Positions 8,843-15,001 of a stretch of DNA of 44,745 nucleotides are shown piece by piece. Where the stretch lies: NCBI GenBank assembly GCA_023245895.1, contig JAHFJJ010000010.1:1-44745 (forward strand), in the 5' to 3' direction. The translations under genes and the position numbers were made by a program. The notes below the pieces were generated by a model. It was not told where the DNA came from, ran no database searches, and worked only from the letters and a program-made list of their open reading frames with translations. The stretch is from Candidatus Doudnabacteria bacterium (GTDB taxonomy: Bacteria > Patescibacteriota > Doudnabacteria > UBA920). Each line of letters starts with the position of its first letter. Position 1 is the stretch's first letter.

Positions 8843-8878
8843 TGACATTTGACTTTAAAAGTCAAAGCTTAAATGTCA
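8843..8878. repeat. Inverted repeat between pilT and the receiver-like gene
   Basis: TGACATTT (8843-8850) with AAATGTCA (8871-8878), and inner TTTGACTTT with AAAGTCAAA. Related TTGAC and TGTCA words flank it. Non-coding, probably a stem in the operon transcript. Confidence 0.6.
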
Positions 8879-8890
8879 GATGTTAAATGT

Positions 8891-9313
8891 TTATTGAATC
8901 ATGCTTTTAATAACAATTGCCAAATCTTGCGGACGGGTAAGCTTGCGGTTAATGTGCCCCGTGACCCCTGCCGACATAAGCTCCCTCACCAGCTCACTGT
9001 CGCTGCTTATACCGGTGGCTATTAACAGCACCCCTGGAAAACGGTAAGAAAACTGGCTCAAGAACTGCCGGACTCCTTCAAAATTGGCATCGGCACAAAA
9101 AACTAAAACATCGGGATAAAAACCCTCTATTATGAATTTGGATATGTTATGCAAATCAGGACAGTGCTTGACGTCAAAATTATGCTCCAATAAATAATGC
9201 TGGTACAAAGCGGCCAAATATTCCTCAGGCTCTTGGATAAGCACGCGCTTGGGCCTGTGGGCGGCGTTTGCCAGTTCAAGGAGGTTTAATTTTTGTTTAA
9301 AAAGGTAAGCCAT
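8891..9313 (-). CDS. Degenerate receiver (REC-like) domain protein in the pil operon
   Basis: 140 aa with a single alpha/beta receiver-like domain: PKRVLIQEPEEYLAALY, then PDVLVFCADANFEG, then VLLIATGISSDSELV, then GVTGHINRKLTRPQDL. The layout follows CheY, but the phospho-acceptor position at the end of beta3, normally Asp, reads Cys here (VLVFC). The acidic pair at beta1 is replaced by QEPEE, while a Lys (RKLTRP) remains near the usual place. It is therefore probably a pseudo-receiver that binds a partner rather than taking phosphate. Being between pilB and pilT it may control the motor ATPases; this is inferred. Confidence 0.6.
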   Translation of the reverse strand: MAYLFKQKLNLLELANAAHRPKRVLIQEPEEYLAALYQHYLLEHNFDVKHCPDLHNISKFIIEGFYPDVLVFCADANFEGVRQFLSQFSYRFPGVLLIATGISSDSELVRELMSAGVTGHINRKLTRPQDLAIVIKSMIQ

Positions 9314-9418
9314 AATTTTTTAAGATCCAAGAATCAAAATTCAAGATCCAACTTAATTCCAAATTTAGGTCTTGCTTCTTTTTGGTTCTTGTTTTCTTGG
9401 ATATTGGTTCTTACCGAT

Positions 9419-11176
9419 TTACTCGGTTGTTACTCTAATAATCTCATCCATGGTGGTTTCGCCCCGCAGGACTTTTATAATGCCGTCCTGCTTCATTGTA
9501 ATCATTCCCATTTTCAAAGTAGTCTCGTAAATTTTGTGTGCTGAAGCCTTGCCCATGACTAAATCCTGGATTTCGGGCACCACGGGCAAAACTTCAAAAA
9601 TCCCATACCGGCCCACATAACCGGTTTTGCCGCATTTTTCACAACCCTGTCCTTTGTAAGCTTTCAACTTATTTTTGTCGAAACCCTCAAAATAATCTTC
9701 GGGGATGCTTTCCAAATTTTTTTTGATTTCTTGTTCCAAAAGCTTGCTTAAAGGAATCTCTATGCGGCAGTTAGGGCAAATTTTGCGGACCAAGCGCTGA
9801 GCCATAACCACGTTGACTGAAGCCACTAGCAAAAAAGGCTCAATGCCCATATCTATCATGCGGGGCATGGCGCCAATGGAGTTATTAGTGTGGAGGGTTG
9901 AAAAAAGCAAGTGCCCGGTAAGCGCCGCGTGCACGGCAATTTCGCAAGTTTCCTTGTCGCGGATTTCACCGACCATAACCACGTTAGGGTCTTGCCGCAA
10001 AATACTGCGCAGGCCTGAAGCGAAAGTCAGGCCAATATCCTGGTTAATTTGGCTTTGGTTAATCCCCTCTATAAAATATTCAACCGGGTCCTCCAGGGTA
10101 ATAATATTAACAGAAGTTGTATTTAAAATGGTAAGGATGGAATAAAGCGTTGTGGATTTGCCTGAACCGGTAGGGCCTGTTATTAAAAAAATACCGTGGG
10201 TTTTCTTAATGTTCTCCTGTACCCACTGGAGCGCCCGTCCGCGTATACCAAGCTGTTCCAGGGTAGGCGCCTGGGTGCTCTTGTCTAAAATACGCATGAC
10301 GATTTTTTCGCCGTATATAAGAGGAAGTATGGAAACGCGCAAGTCAACGGACTTTTTTCCGACTTCCATATGGAAACGGCCGTCCTGGGGCAGGCGGGAT
10401 TCGTCAATTTTTAAGTTGGATAAAATTTTTATGCGGGTAACTATGGAAGGCTGGACGTTCTTGGGAAGCATTAGTGAAGTGTACAGAATCCCGTCGATGC
10501 GGTAGCGCACGCGCACGTCTTTTTCGGACGGCTCAATATGGATATCGCTAGCGTTAGCTTCTATGGCATTGCTTAAAATAACCTCCACAATTTTTATTAT
10601 AGGCGCTTCCTCAATGACCTGGGGCTTGGCCTCTTTTTTTTGCTGGGCTGGCGCGGCCTCTTTTGCCTCTTTGGTTTGAATGTCCTTAAGCGCCTCGCCC
10701 ACCACCTTTTTCAGGTTTTGCTTTTTACCGACCACCACATGAATGGACGAGCCTGAAGCCATGTAAAGCTGCAACTGTAAATTTTGTTCGCGGCCTAAAA
10801 ACTCCAAAGCTTCCAGGGCCGACAAGTTTGTCGGGTCGGTAATGGCAACCTTTAAGCTGTCCCCCACCAAATCAAAGGGGACAAAATTGTAAAAATTAAT
10901 CGACTCCAGGGGAATAAGTTCAAGCACCCGGGGCGGGACTTGCAACTGCCGCAGGTCGACATAAGGCAGGTTAAAAAAAGCCGCTTTGGCTTTGGCTAAA
11001 TCTTCCTCTTCCAAAACTTTCTGTGACACCAGCAACTGGTTTAAATCCTGGCCGTTCTTCTGGCTTAGCTCCTGGAGCTGGCTAAGGACTTCCGATTTTA
11101 CAAAACCGTTGTCAACCAAAAATTTCTCAAACCCCACAAGAGCGGCGCTGGCATTGGTTTTTACGGGTGTAGGCAT
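9419..11176 (-). CDS. pilB: Type IV pilus assembly ATPase
   Basis: 585 aa, GspE/PilB family. An N-terminal MshEN-like domain (FEKFLVDNGFVKSEVLSQL ... LPYVDLRQLQVPPRVLELIP) may bind a cyclic dinucleotide. A charged KEA-rich linker follows, then the ATPase core with SDIHIEPSEKDVRVRYRIDG, Walker A GPTGSGKSTT (about residue 334), Asp box TLEDPVEYFIEGINQSQI, Walker B PNVVMVGEIRDKET and His box GHLLFSTLHTNNS. The four-Cys zinc site (CPNC about 465, CEKC about 512) is intact. It powers pilus extension and works against PilT. Confidence 0.94.
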   Translation of the reverse strand: MPTPVKTNASAALVGFEKFLVDNGFVKSEVLSQLQELSQKNGQDLNQLLVSQKVLEEEDLAKAKAAFFNLPYVDLRQLQVPPRVLELIPLESINFYNFVPFDLVGDSLKVAITDPTNLSALEALEFLGREQNLQLQLYMASGSSIHVVVGKKQNLKKVVGEALKDIQTKEAKEAAPAQQKKEAKPQVIEEAPIIKIVEVILSNAIEANASDIHIEPSEKDVRVRYRIDGILYTSLMLPKNVQPSIVTRIKILSNLKIDESRLPQDGRFHMEVGKKSVDLRVSILPLIYGEKIVMRILDKSTQAPTLEQLGIRGRALQWVQENIKKTHGIFLITGPTGSGKSTTLYSILTILNTTSVNIITLEDPVEYFIEGINQSQINQDIGLTFASGLRSILRQDPNVVMVGEIRDKETCEIAVHAALTGHLLFSTLHTNNSIGAMPRMIDMGIEPFLLVASVNVVMAQRLVRKICPNCRIEIPLSKLLEQEIKKNLESIPEDYFEGFDKNKLKAYKGQGCEKCGKTGYVGRYGIFEVLPVVPEIQDLVMGKASAHKIYETTLKMGMITMKQDGIIKVLRGETTMDEIIRVTTE

Positions 11177-11224
11177 CTAGAATAGCTTATTAATAATTGA
11201 CAATTCCAATCTGCAAAAAAATCA

Positions 11225-11569
11225 CTATTGTTTTGGCGCAGGCAGGATAAGAGCGTTTATAGACACCCCAACTTCAGTGTTTGGATTAAGCTTTGGGTAT
11301 TCTGCCAAATGGTACCTGAAACGGTTTCGGTCTATAACTTTGCTAAAGTCTAAAGTTCCGCCATTGGGCAATATATCTTCAAGGGCGCTAACCCCCCCGG
11401 CTATGACAGGCTGGGCCCCACCGCCCAGTTGCGGCCCTCCTCCCTGCATAAATGCCGCGACTGGCGGAGCCGGCCGTTTATTGCGGAACATGCCAAAGTA
11501 CAAAACAAGGCCGGTGCCCCCGAAGCATATTACTACAATAGCTATTTTAATTGCCGCATTTTTGTTCAT
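11225..11569 (-). CDS. Small single-pass membrane protein at the pilP position of the pil operon
   Basis: 114 aa with one N-terminal membrane helix (AAIKIAIVVICFGGTGLVLYFGMF), a Gly/Pro-rich linker (GGGPQLGGGAQP), then a short extracytoplasmic tail LDFSKVIDRNRFRYHLAEYPKLNPNTEVGV. It lies between pilO and pilB, where pilP sits in Proteobacteria, but no PilP beta-domain or lipobox is visible. It probably belongs to the PilMNO alignment complex; this rests on position only. Confidence 0.55.
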   Translation of the reverse strand: MNKNAAIKIAIVVICFGGTGLVLYFGMFRNKRPAPPVAAFMQGGGPQLGGGAQPVIAGGVSALEDILPNGGTLDFSKVIDRNRFRYHLAEYPKLNPNTEVGVSINALILPAPKQ

Positions 11570-11596
11570 ACGAATATAAAACAGGGAATTTAATAT

Positions 11597-12217
11597 TTAT
11601 TGAGGAGAAAGATAGTATGAAGTAATAGAAAGCCTCATATTAAGGCCCTGCTCAGATCCCGAATCCAAGCCTAAGTCGGTTACATCTATTATTCTGCCGC
11701 TTGTTTCCAGCTTTTGCAAAAAGGCCTGCAGCTGCTCAAAACTGCCTATTACATAAATACTGCCTCCTATCTTCTGCAGGGTCCTGTTGGTGCCGTAAAA
11801 ATTGGCCAGCAGTTTCTTGTCCCCGGCTGAAAGCCCGCTCCTGCTCGCCAGGCTAATATCCCCTATAGTGGCCCCAACAGACTTGGCCAAAGATTCAATT
11901 AAAAAACGCAAATTTATAGTGTTGCCGTCCAAGGGTATGGCATCGTCTAAATCGCTAACCTTGGATTGGTTTGCCTCTAAAGTTGCAACCAACTTTCTTA
12001 AGGTTGCGAGTTTAACAGATGTTTGGCTTTCCTCTTCCCTAACCACAAGCAAGTGGGCTTTTTGGGTTTCTACGTCAGCCTTTTTTGGCAGAATAATAAA
12101 CCAACCAAATATACTGCTTACTATAATAAGAAGCGTTATTTCAATAAAAGGGTTGCGGTAAGGCTTAAGCTGATTTGGAATCCCTATTGCTGGAGGCTGG
12201 GAAAAGTTTAAATTCAT
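11597..12217 (-). CDS. pilO: Type IV pilus alignment protein, PilO-like
   Basis: 206 aa with a short cytoplasmic N-terminus, one membrane helix (FIEITLLIIVSSIFGWFIIL), a coiled coil (VETQKAHLLVVREEESQTSVKLATLRKLVATLEANQSKV), then a ferredoxin-like periplasmic domain (GSIYVIGSFEQLQAFLQKLETSGRII). This is the PilO architecture. It pairs with PilN, 16 nt upstream in the operon, to link the cytoplasmic PilM to the envelope part of the machine. Confidence 0.82.
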   Translation of the reverse strand: MNLNFSQPPAIGIPNQLKPYRNPFIEITLLIIVSSIFGWFIILPKKADVETQKAHLLVVREEESQTSVKLATLRKLVATLEANQSKVSDLDDAIPLDGNTINLRFLIESLAKSVGATIGDISLASRSGLSAGDKKLLANFYGTNRTLQKIGGSIYVIGSFEQLQAFLQKLETSGRIIDVTDLGLDSGSEQGLNMRLSITSYYLSPQ

Positions 12218-12232
12218 TTTTCTCTTTGTTGG

Positions 12233-12808
12233 TTATTTTTTAGGTGTTGGATACTGGATTATGCCCGGGTCAAAGCTTATTGTCACATGGAATTCTATGG
12301 CGGTCACACCGTTATTTTGAACCTGGCTAAAACCGGCTACGCGCACATTACTAAAATTTTTATTAAACTCAGGCAAGTTAAACACCTGCATATACTTGGC
12401 AAGGTCGGCTAGGCTGGGAACTACAACGTTGAGATCCATTGTACCGTCTGATTTAGCAGTCAGGCCTTTGTAATTGGCGGCTTTTAAAGTAACCCTGGCT
12501 ACTTCAGAAAAAAATTGCGACCAATAAATATGTCCCGCTATTAGGCCTTCCAGACTCTTAACTTGGGTTTGCCTGGTATATAGCTGGTCTCTATTTTTTA
12601 TATCTAATACCGCCTGCTTTTCGCTAGCCACCATGGACTCCATTTCAGTAATTTTCGTATTGGTTCTTTTTAAATCCACAAAAAGCCAGGCATAATAAGC
12701 CAAAAAAGCAAACAAAACCACCAACAAGACCCTAACTAACACCCTTGCGGTCACATTGCCGTAATTGCGGAGGTTTGAGCTTTGTTTTAATAAGTTAATT
12801 TGTGCCAC
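12233..12808 (-). CDS. pilN: Type IV pilus assembly protein, PilN-like
   Basis: The track starts at a TTG (12832). GTG 12808 is preferred since it yields V/M-AQINLLKQSSN, the classic PilN opening with the INLL motif that docks into PilM. One membrane helix (VLVRVLLVVLFAFLAYYAWLFV), a coiled coil (RTNTKITEMESMVASEKQAV) and a ferredoxin-like domain (NVVVPSLADLAKYMQVFN) follow. It forms a heterodimer with PilO and is recruited by PilM encoded just upstream. The start codon remains uncertain because no clear ribosome site is present. Confidence 0.8.
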   Translation of the reverse strand: MAQINLLKQSSNLRNYGNVTARVLVRVLLVVLFAFLAYYAWLFVDLKRTNTKITEMESMVASEKQAVLDIKNRDQLYTRQTQVKSLEGLIAGHIYWSQFFSEVARVTLKAANYKGLTAKSDGTMDLNVVVPSLADLAKYMQVFNLPEFNKNFSNVRVAGFSQVQNNGVTAIEFHVTISFDPGIIQYPTPKK

Positions 12809-12820
12809 AAATGTATTGAC

Positions 12821-12910
12821 AAGAATGAGCAAAAATGACAGAAATGAGCAAAAATTACTGCATTGCTACTTTCGTCGTTTTTGTCATTTTTTTCCGCCTG
12901 AGGCGGATCT
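12821..12910. repeat. Intergenic repeat with AATGAGCAAAAATG units and a CCGCCTGAGGCGGA palindrome
   Basis: Two AATGAGCAAAAA units and an AAAAATGACA / TGTCATTTTT inverted pair lie between pilN and pilM. AATGAGCAAAAATG recurs at about 25450. The short palindrome CCGCCTGAGGCGGATC recurs at about 44661. These are dispersed intergenic repeats. Confidence 0.6.
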
Positions 12911-12942
12911 GCCTCTGGCATGATAATTTTTGTTCATTTATT

Positions 12943-13971
12943 TTATTCTTTCCTTAACGCCAAGCCAACCGCTACCGCCAGGCTTAAGGAATACCTTTTT
13001 AAAACCGATTCCGATTCGCTAGGGTAAGCTACCGACAATAAAGGATTGCCGAGTTCCACTTTAATGGACAAATCCCCAAAAAAAGCCGCCAATCCTGGCA
13101 AATTTGCCCCGCCGCCCACCAGTAAAATTTTCTCCACTTTAATGTTCTGCGACTGGTATATAGTTAAAAGCTGCTTAACTTCATTTTTAATAGTGCTTAA
13201 AATCGGACGGATGGTTTCCGGAATAAAAGTCGCGCTGCTGACCCCAAAATCTTTTTTAAACTGCTCGGCCCGCAATATGCTGACATTCAGGCTTTCGGCT
13301 ATTTTGTTGGTAATTGTGTCGCCGCCTATGTTCAAATTCCGCGAGAGCCTCAAAAACCCGTTTTCAATTATGTTCAGGCCGGTAGCCTTAGCGCCTATAT
13401 CTATTATAACACAAGTGCTGGGCACACTGCCTATTAAAGAGCGGATAAGTGCCAAAGCTTCAATTTCCCCGACTTCAGGCTCCAGCCCGGCCATGGAGAA
13501 AACCTGCATGTAATTCTTGGTAATTTGCCTGGGAACCGCGGTAAGCAAAACTTTTGTCTGGCTGCTCGAATTGGTGGGATCGGCTATTACTGACCAGGAT
13601 AAATCCACATCAGATAAAGGTAAGGGCACATATTTTTTTGCTTCAAATTCAACCGCCGTGGCCAATTCTTTATCCGTCATTTTCGACATACTTATGACCG
13701 AGGTAAATACCGAGCTGTTAGGGAAGCTAATAACACAGCGCTTTGACGTAACCCGGGCTTTTTCCAGTAAAGATTTTAAAATTTGCGCCATTTGGGCGAC
13801 TGCAACATCGTCATTCTTGCCGCCAAGCTGGTATTTGATGTTGACAATCCCGTAAGTTTCCAATAACGTCTTTTTGTCTGCATGGGAAACTTGGGCAATT
13901 TTAATGCTGGAAGTGCCTATATCTACGCCTAAAATGGAGTTTTTTTTACCGAACAGCTTGGAAAAAAACAT
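12943..13971 (-). CDS. pilM: Type IV pilus actin-like ATPase
   Basis: 342 aa, FtsA/PilM fold. The phosphate-1 motif ILGVDIGTSSIKIAQVS is near the N-terminus, the SHS2-like region includes AVEFEAKKYVPLPLSDVDLSW, the phosphate-2 motif is VIIDIGAKATGLNIIENG, and the adenosine motif is KILLVGGGANLPGL. It is cytoplasmic and binds the PilN N-terminus (INLL) and PilB. It is first in the operon and has a clear promoter 50-80 bp upstream, so it is probably the start of the transcription unit. Confidence 0.92.
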   Translation of the reverse strand: MFFSKLFGKKNSILGVDIGTSSIKIAQVSHADKKTLLETYGIVNIKYQLGGKNDDVAVAQMAQILKSLLEKARVTSKRCVISFPNSSVFTSVISMSKMTDKELATAVEFEAKKYVPLPLSDVDLSWSVIADPTNSSSQTKVLLTAVPRQITKNYMQVFSMAGLEPEVGEIEALALIRSLIGSVPSTCVIIDIGAKATGLNIIENGFLRLSRNLNIGGDTITNKIAESLNVSILRAEQFKKDFGVSSATFIPETIRPILSTIKNEVKQLLTIYQSQNIKVEKILLVGGGANLPGLAAFFGDLSIKVELGNPLLSVAYPSESESVLKRYSLSLAVAVGLALRKE

Positions 13972-14023
13972 TTGGCTTTGTTATTTTGGTTTCTTTGGCT
14001 AAAACAGGGCTATTACTAAATTC

Positions 14024-14052
14024 ATAATAATATATTTACGCCCTGTTGTCAA
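14024..14052 (-). promoter_or_regulatory. pilM operon promoter
   Basis: Minus strand TTGACA (14047-14052), 17 bp, TATTAT (14024-14029). Predicted start near 14017, leaving a 45-nt leader before pilM. Its -35 box overlaps that of the divergent tRNA promoter. Confidence 0.7.
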
Positions 14053-14074
14053 AATTCCGCCAATTTGGTAGAAT
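14046..14074 (+). promoter_or_regulatory. Divergent tRNA-Ile promoter sharing the pilM -35 box
   Basis: Plus strand TTGTCA (14046-14051), 17 bp, TAGAAT (14069-14074). Start predicted near 14081, about 20 nt before the mature tRNA. The two promoters use opposite strands of the same TTGTCAA. Confidence 0.6.
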
Positions 14075-14100
14075 TTGATAGATATTCGTAGTCTAAATGA

Positions 14101-14175
14101 GCGTGTGTAGCTCAGTGGTAGAGCACGTCACTGATAATGACGGGGTCGCAGGTTCAATCCCTGCCACACGCACCA
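14101..14175 (+). tRNA. tRNA-Ile (GAU)
   Basis: A 75-nt cloverleaf drawn by hand: acceptor GCGTGTG / CACACGC, D arm GCTC...GAGC, anticodon stem CGTCA / TGACG with loop CTGATAA (anticodon GAT), T arm GCAGG TTCAATC CCTGC, and encoded CCA end. All stems pair. It is a free-standing gene rather than lying in an rRNA spacer. Confidence 0.95.
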
Positions 14176-14280
14176 TGGACCATTCGCGAACCGTCAGGTT
14201 AGAGAATGGTTCATGCCGTGTACCCGAAGTCACGTCAGTGACGAGTGGTTCACGGCCAACAAGGTTCGCTCAGGTTCATG
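14173..14280. repeat. Branched palindromic element abutting the tRNA-Ile 3' end
   Basis: GCGAACC (14186-14192) pairs with GGTTCGC (14273-14279), and an outer near-match pairs CATGGACC with GGTTCATG. Inside are AACC-GTCA-GGTT and a GCCGTG...CACGGC stem enclosing GTCAC-gtca-GTGAC. The result is a multi-hairpin structure starting at the tRNA CCA end. No protein-coding reading of it is credible. Confidence 0.55.
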
Positions 14281-14327
14281 GCGCAGCCACAAATAAACAA
14301 GTGAGTGGTGAGTTAATCGTTTTTCCT

Positions 14328-14561
14328 ATGCATTTCTTCTTCCGCCTCATCCTTTCCATAATCCTTTTCGCCTTTGGCATACTTTGCATGAAGTATTCGG
14401 TTTTTATTACCGACCAACTGTCCGGCAGGATTGACTTGGCCGAAAAATACCTTGGCACAGGCGTTGGCGCGGGTACCTACACTTGGTGGAAGCTGTTCGG
14501 CCTTATAATGTGTATTTTGAGCGTGGGATTTTTATTGGGCAAAATTCGGTTTGGCTTTTAA
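14328..14561 (+). CDS. Small two-helix membrane protein
   Basis: 77 aa. The ORF-track start (14097) lies before and runs through the tRNA, so an internal ATG is used: MHFFFRLILSIILFAFGILCMKYS forms helix 1 and TWWKLFGLIMCILSVGFLLG forms helix 2, with a short loop GRIDLAEKYLGTGVGAG between. GTG at 14301 is an in-frame alternative. It lies between two tRNA genes. No family with a known function is recognised. Confidence 0.6.
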   Translation: MHFFFRLILSIILFAFGILCMKYSVFITDQLSGRIDLAEKYLGTGVGAGTYTWWKLFGLIMCILSVGFLLGKIRFGF

Positions 14562-14631
14562 TCGGACATTTAACTTTAATAAAATATAGCAGTCACTTGT
14601 TAAATGTTAATTGTAAGATATTTTTCAATAA

Positions 14632-14707
14632 GGGCCAGTAGCTCAACCGGTAGAGCGCCACATTTGCAATGTGGAGGTAAGGGGTTCGAGTCCCCTCTGG
14701 TCCACCA
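14632..14707 (+). tRNA. tRNA-Ala (UGC)
   Basis: A 76-nt cloverleaf: acceptor GGGCCAG / CTGGTCC, D arm GCTC...GAGC, anticodon stem CCACA / TGTGG with loop TTTGCAA (anticodon TGC), T arm AGGGG TTCGAGT CCCCT, and encoded CCA. Ile(GAU) plus Ala(UGC) is the pair usually found in rRNA spacers; here they stand alone about 450 bp apart. Confidence 0.95.
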
Positions 14708-14733
14708 GGAAACTAATTATTAAATAAAAATTT

Positions 14734-14934
14734 ATGTCGGACAAAATTAGATTTAGTGAAAACAAAGGCGCCATTGACGGTACGGTGAAAAGAAATACTA
14801 TCGGGGGAAAAGTCAACGAAGAAGTTGACGATTCTAGGTTCGCCCAAAAACCAGCTAATAAATCGGGTTTGCCTGCTTCTGAACTTTTAAAAAGAGTTCG
14901 TGCTGATGCAAAGAAAAAGCCCAGGTTTATTTAA
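14734..14934 (+). CDS. Small basic hypothetical protein
   Basis: 66 aa, hydrophilic, with the tail RVRADAKKKPRFI and no membrane segment or Cys. It follows tRNA-Ala by 26 nt with no ribosome site and is followed directly by a terminator hairpin, which supports a real short transcription unit. No family is recognised. Confidence 0.5.
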   Translation: MSDKIRFSENKGAIDGTVKRNTIGGKVNEEVDDSRFAQKPANKSGLPASELLKRVRADAKKKPRFI

Positions 14935-14950
14935 ACTTTATTTAAAACAT

Positions 14951-14977
14951 AGCCGCGTTTGCGGCTATTGTTTTTTT
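14951..14977 (+). terminator. Intrinsic terminator after the 66-aa gene
   Basis: AGCCGC-GTTT-GCGGCT stem (14951-14966) followed by ATTG and a T-run. The T-rich tail also forms the spacer of the guaA promoter. Confidence 0.75.
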
Positions 14978-14996
14978 AAATTTTTTTTTATATAAT
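14968..14996 (+). promoter_or_regulatory. guaA promoter, leaderless
   Basis: TTGTTT (14968-14973), 17 bp of nearly pure A/T, TATAAT (14991-14996). The predicted start falls on the guaA ATG at 15002, so the mRNA should be leaderless. Confidence 0.6.
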
Positions 14997-15001
14997 AGGT
15001 T

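Noticed and set aside
14097-14327. N-terminal extension of the 154-aa ORF through tRNA-Ile
   Set aside because: The extension translates a tRNA and a palindrome; the membrane protein begins at 14328.
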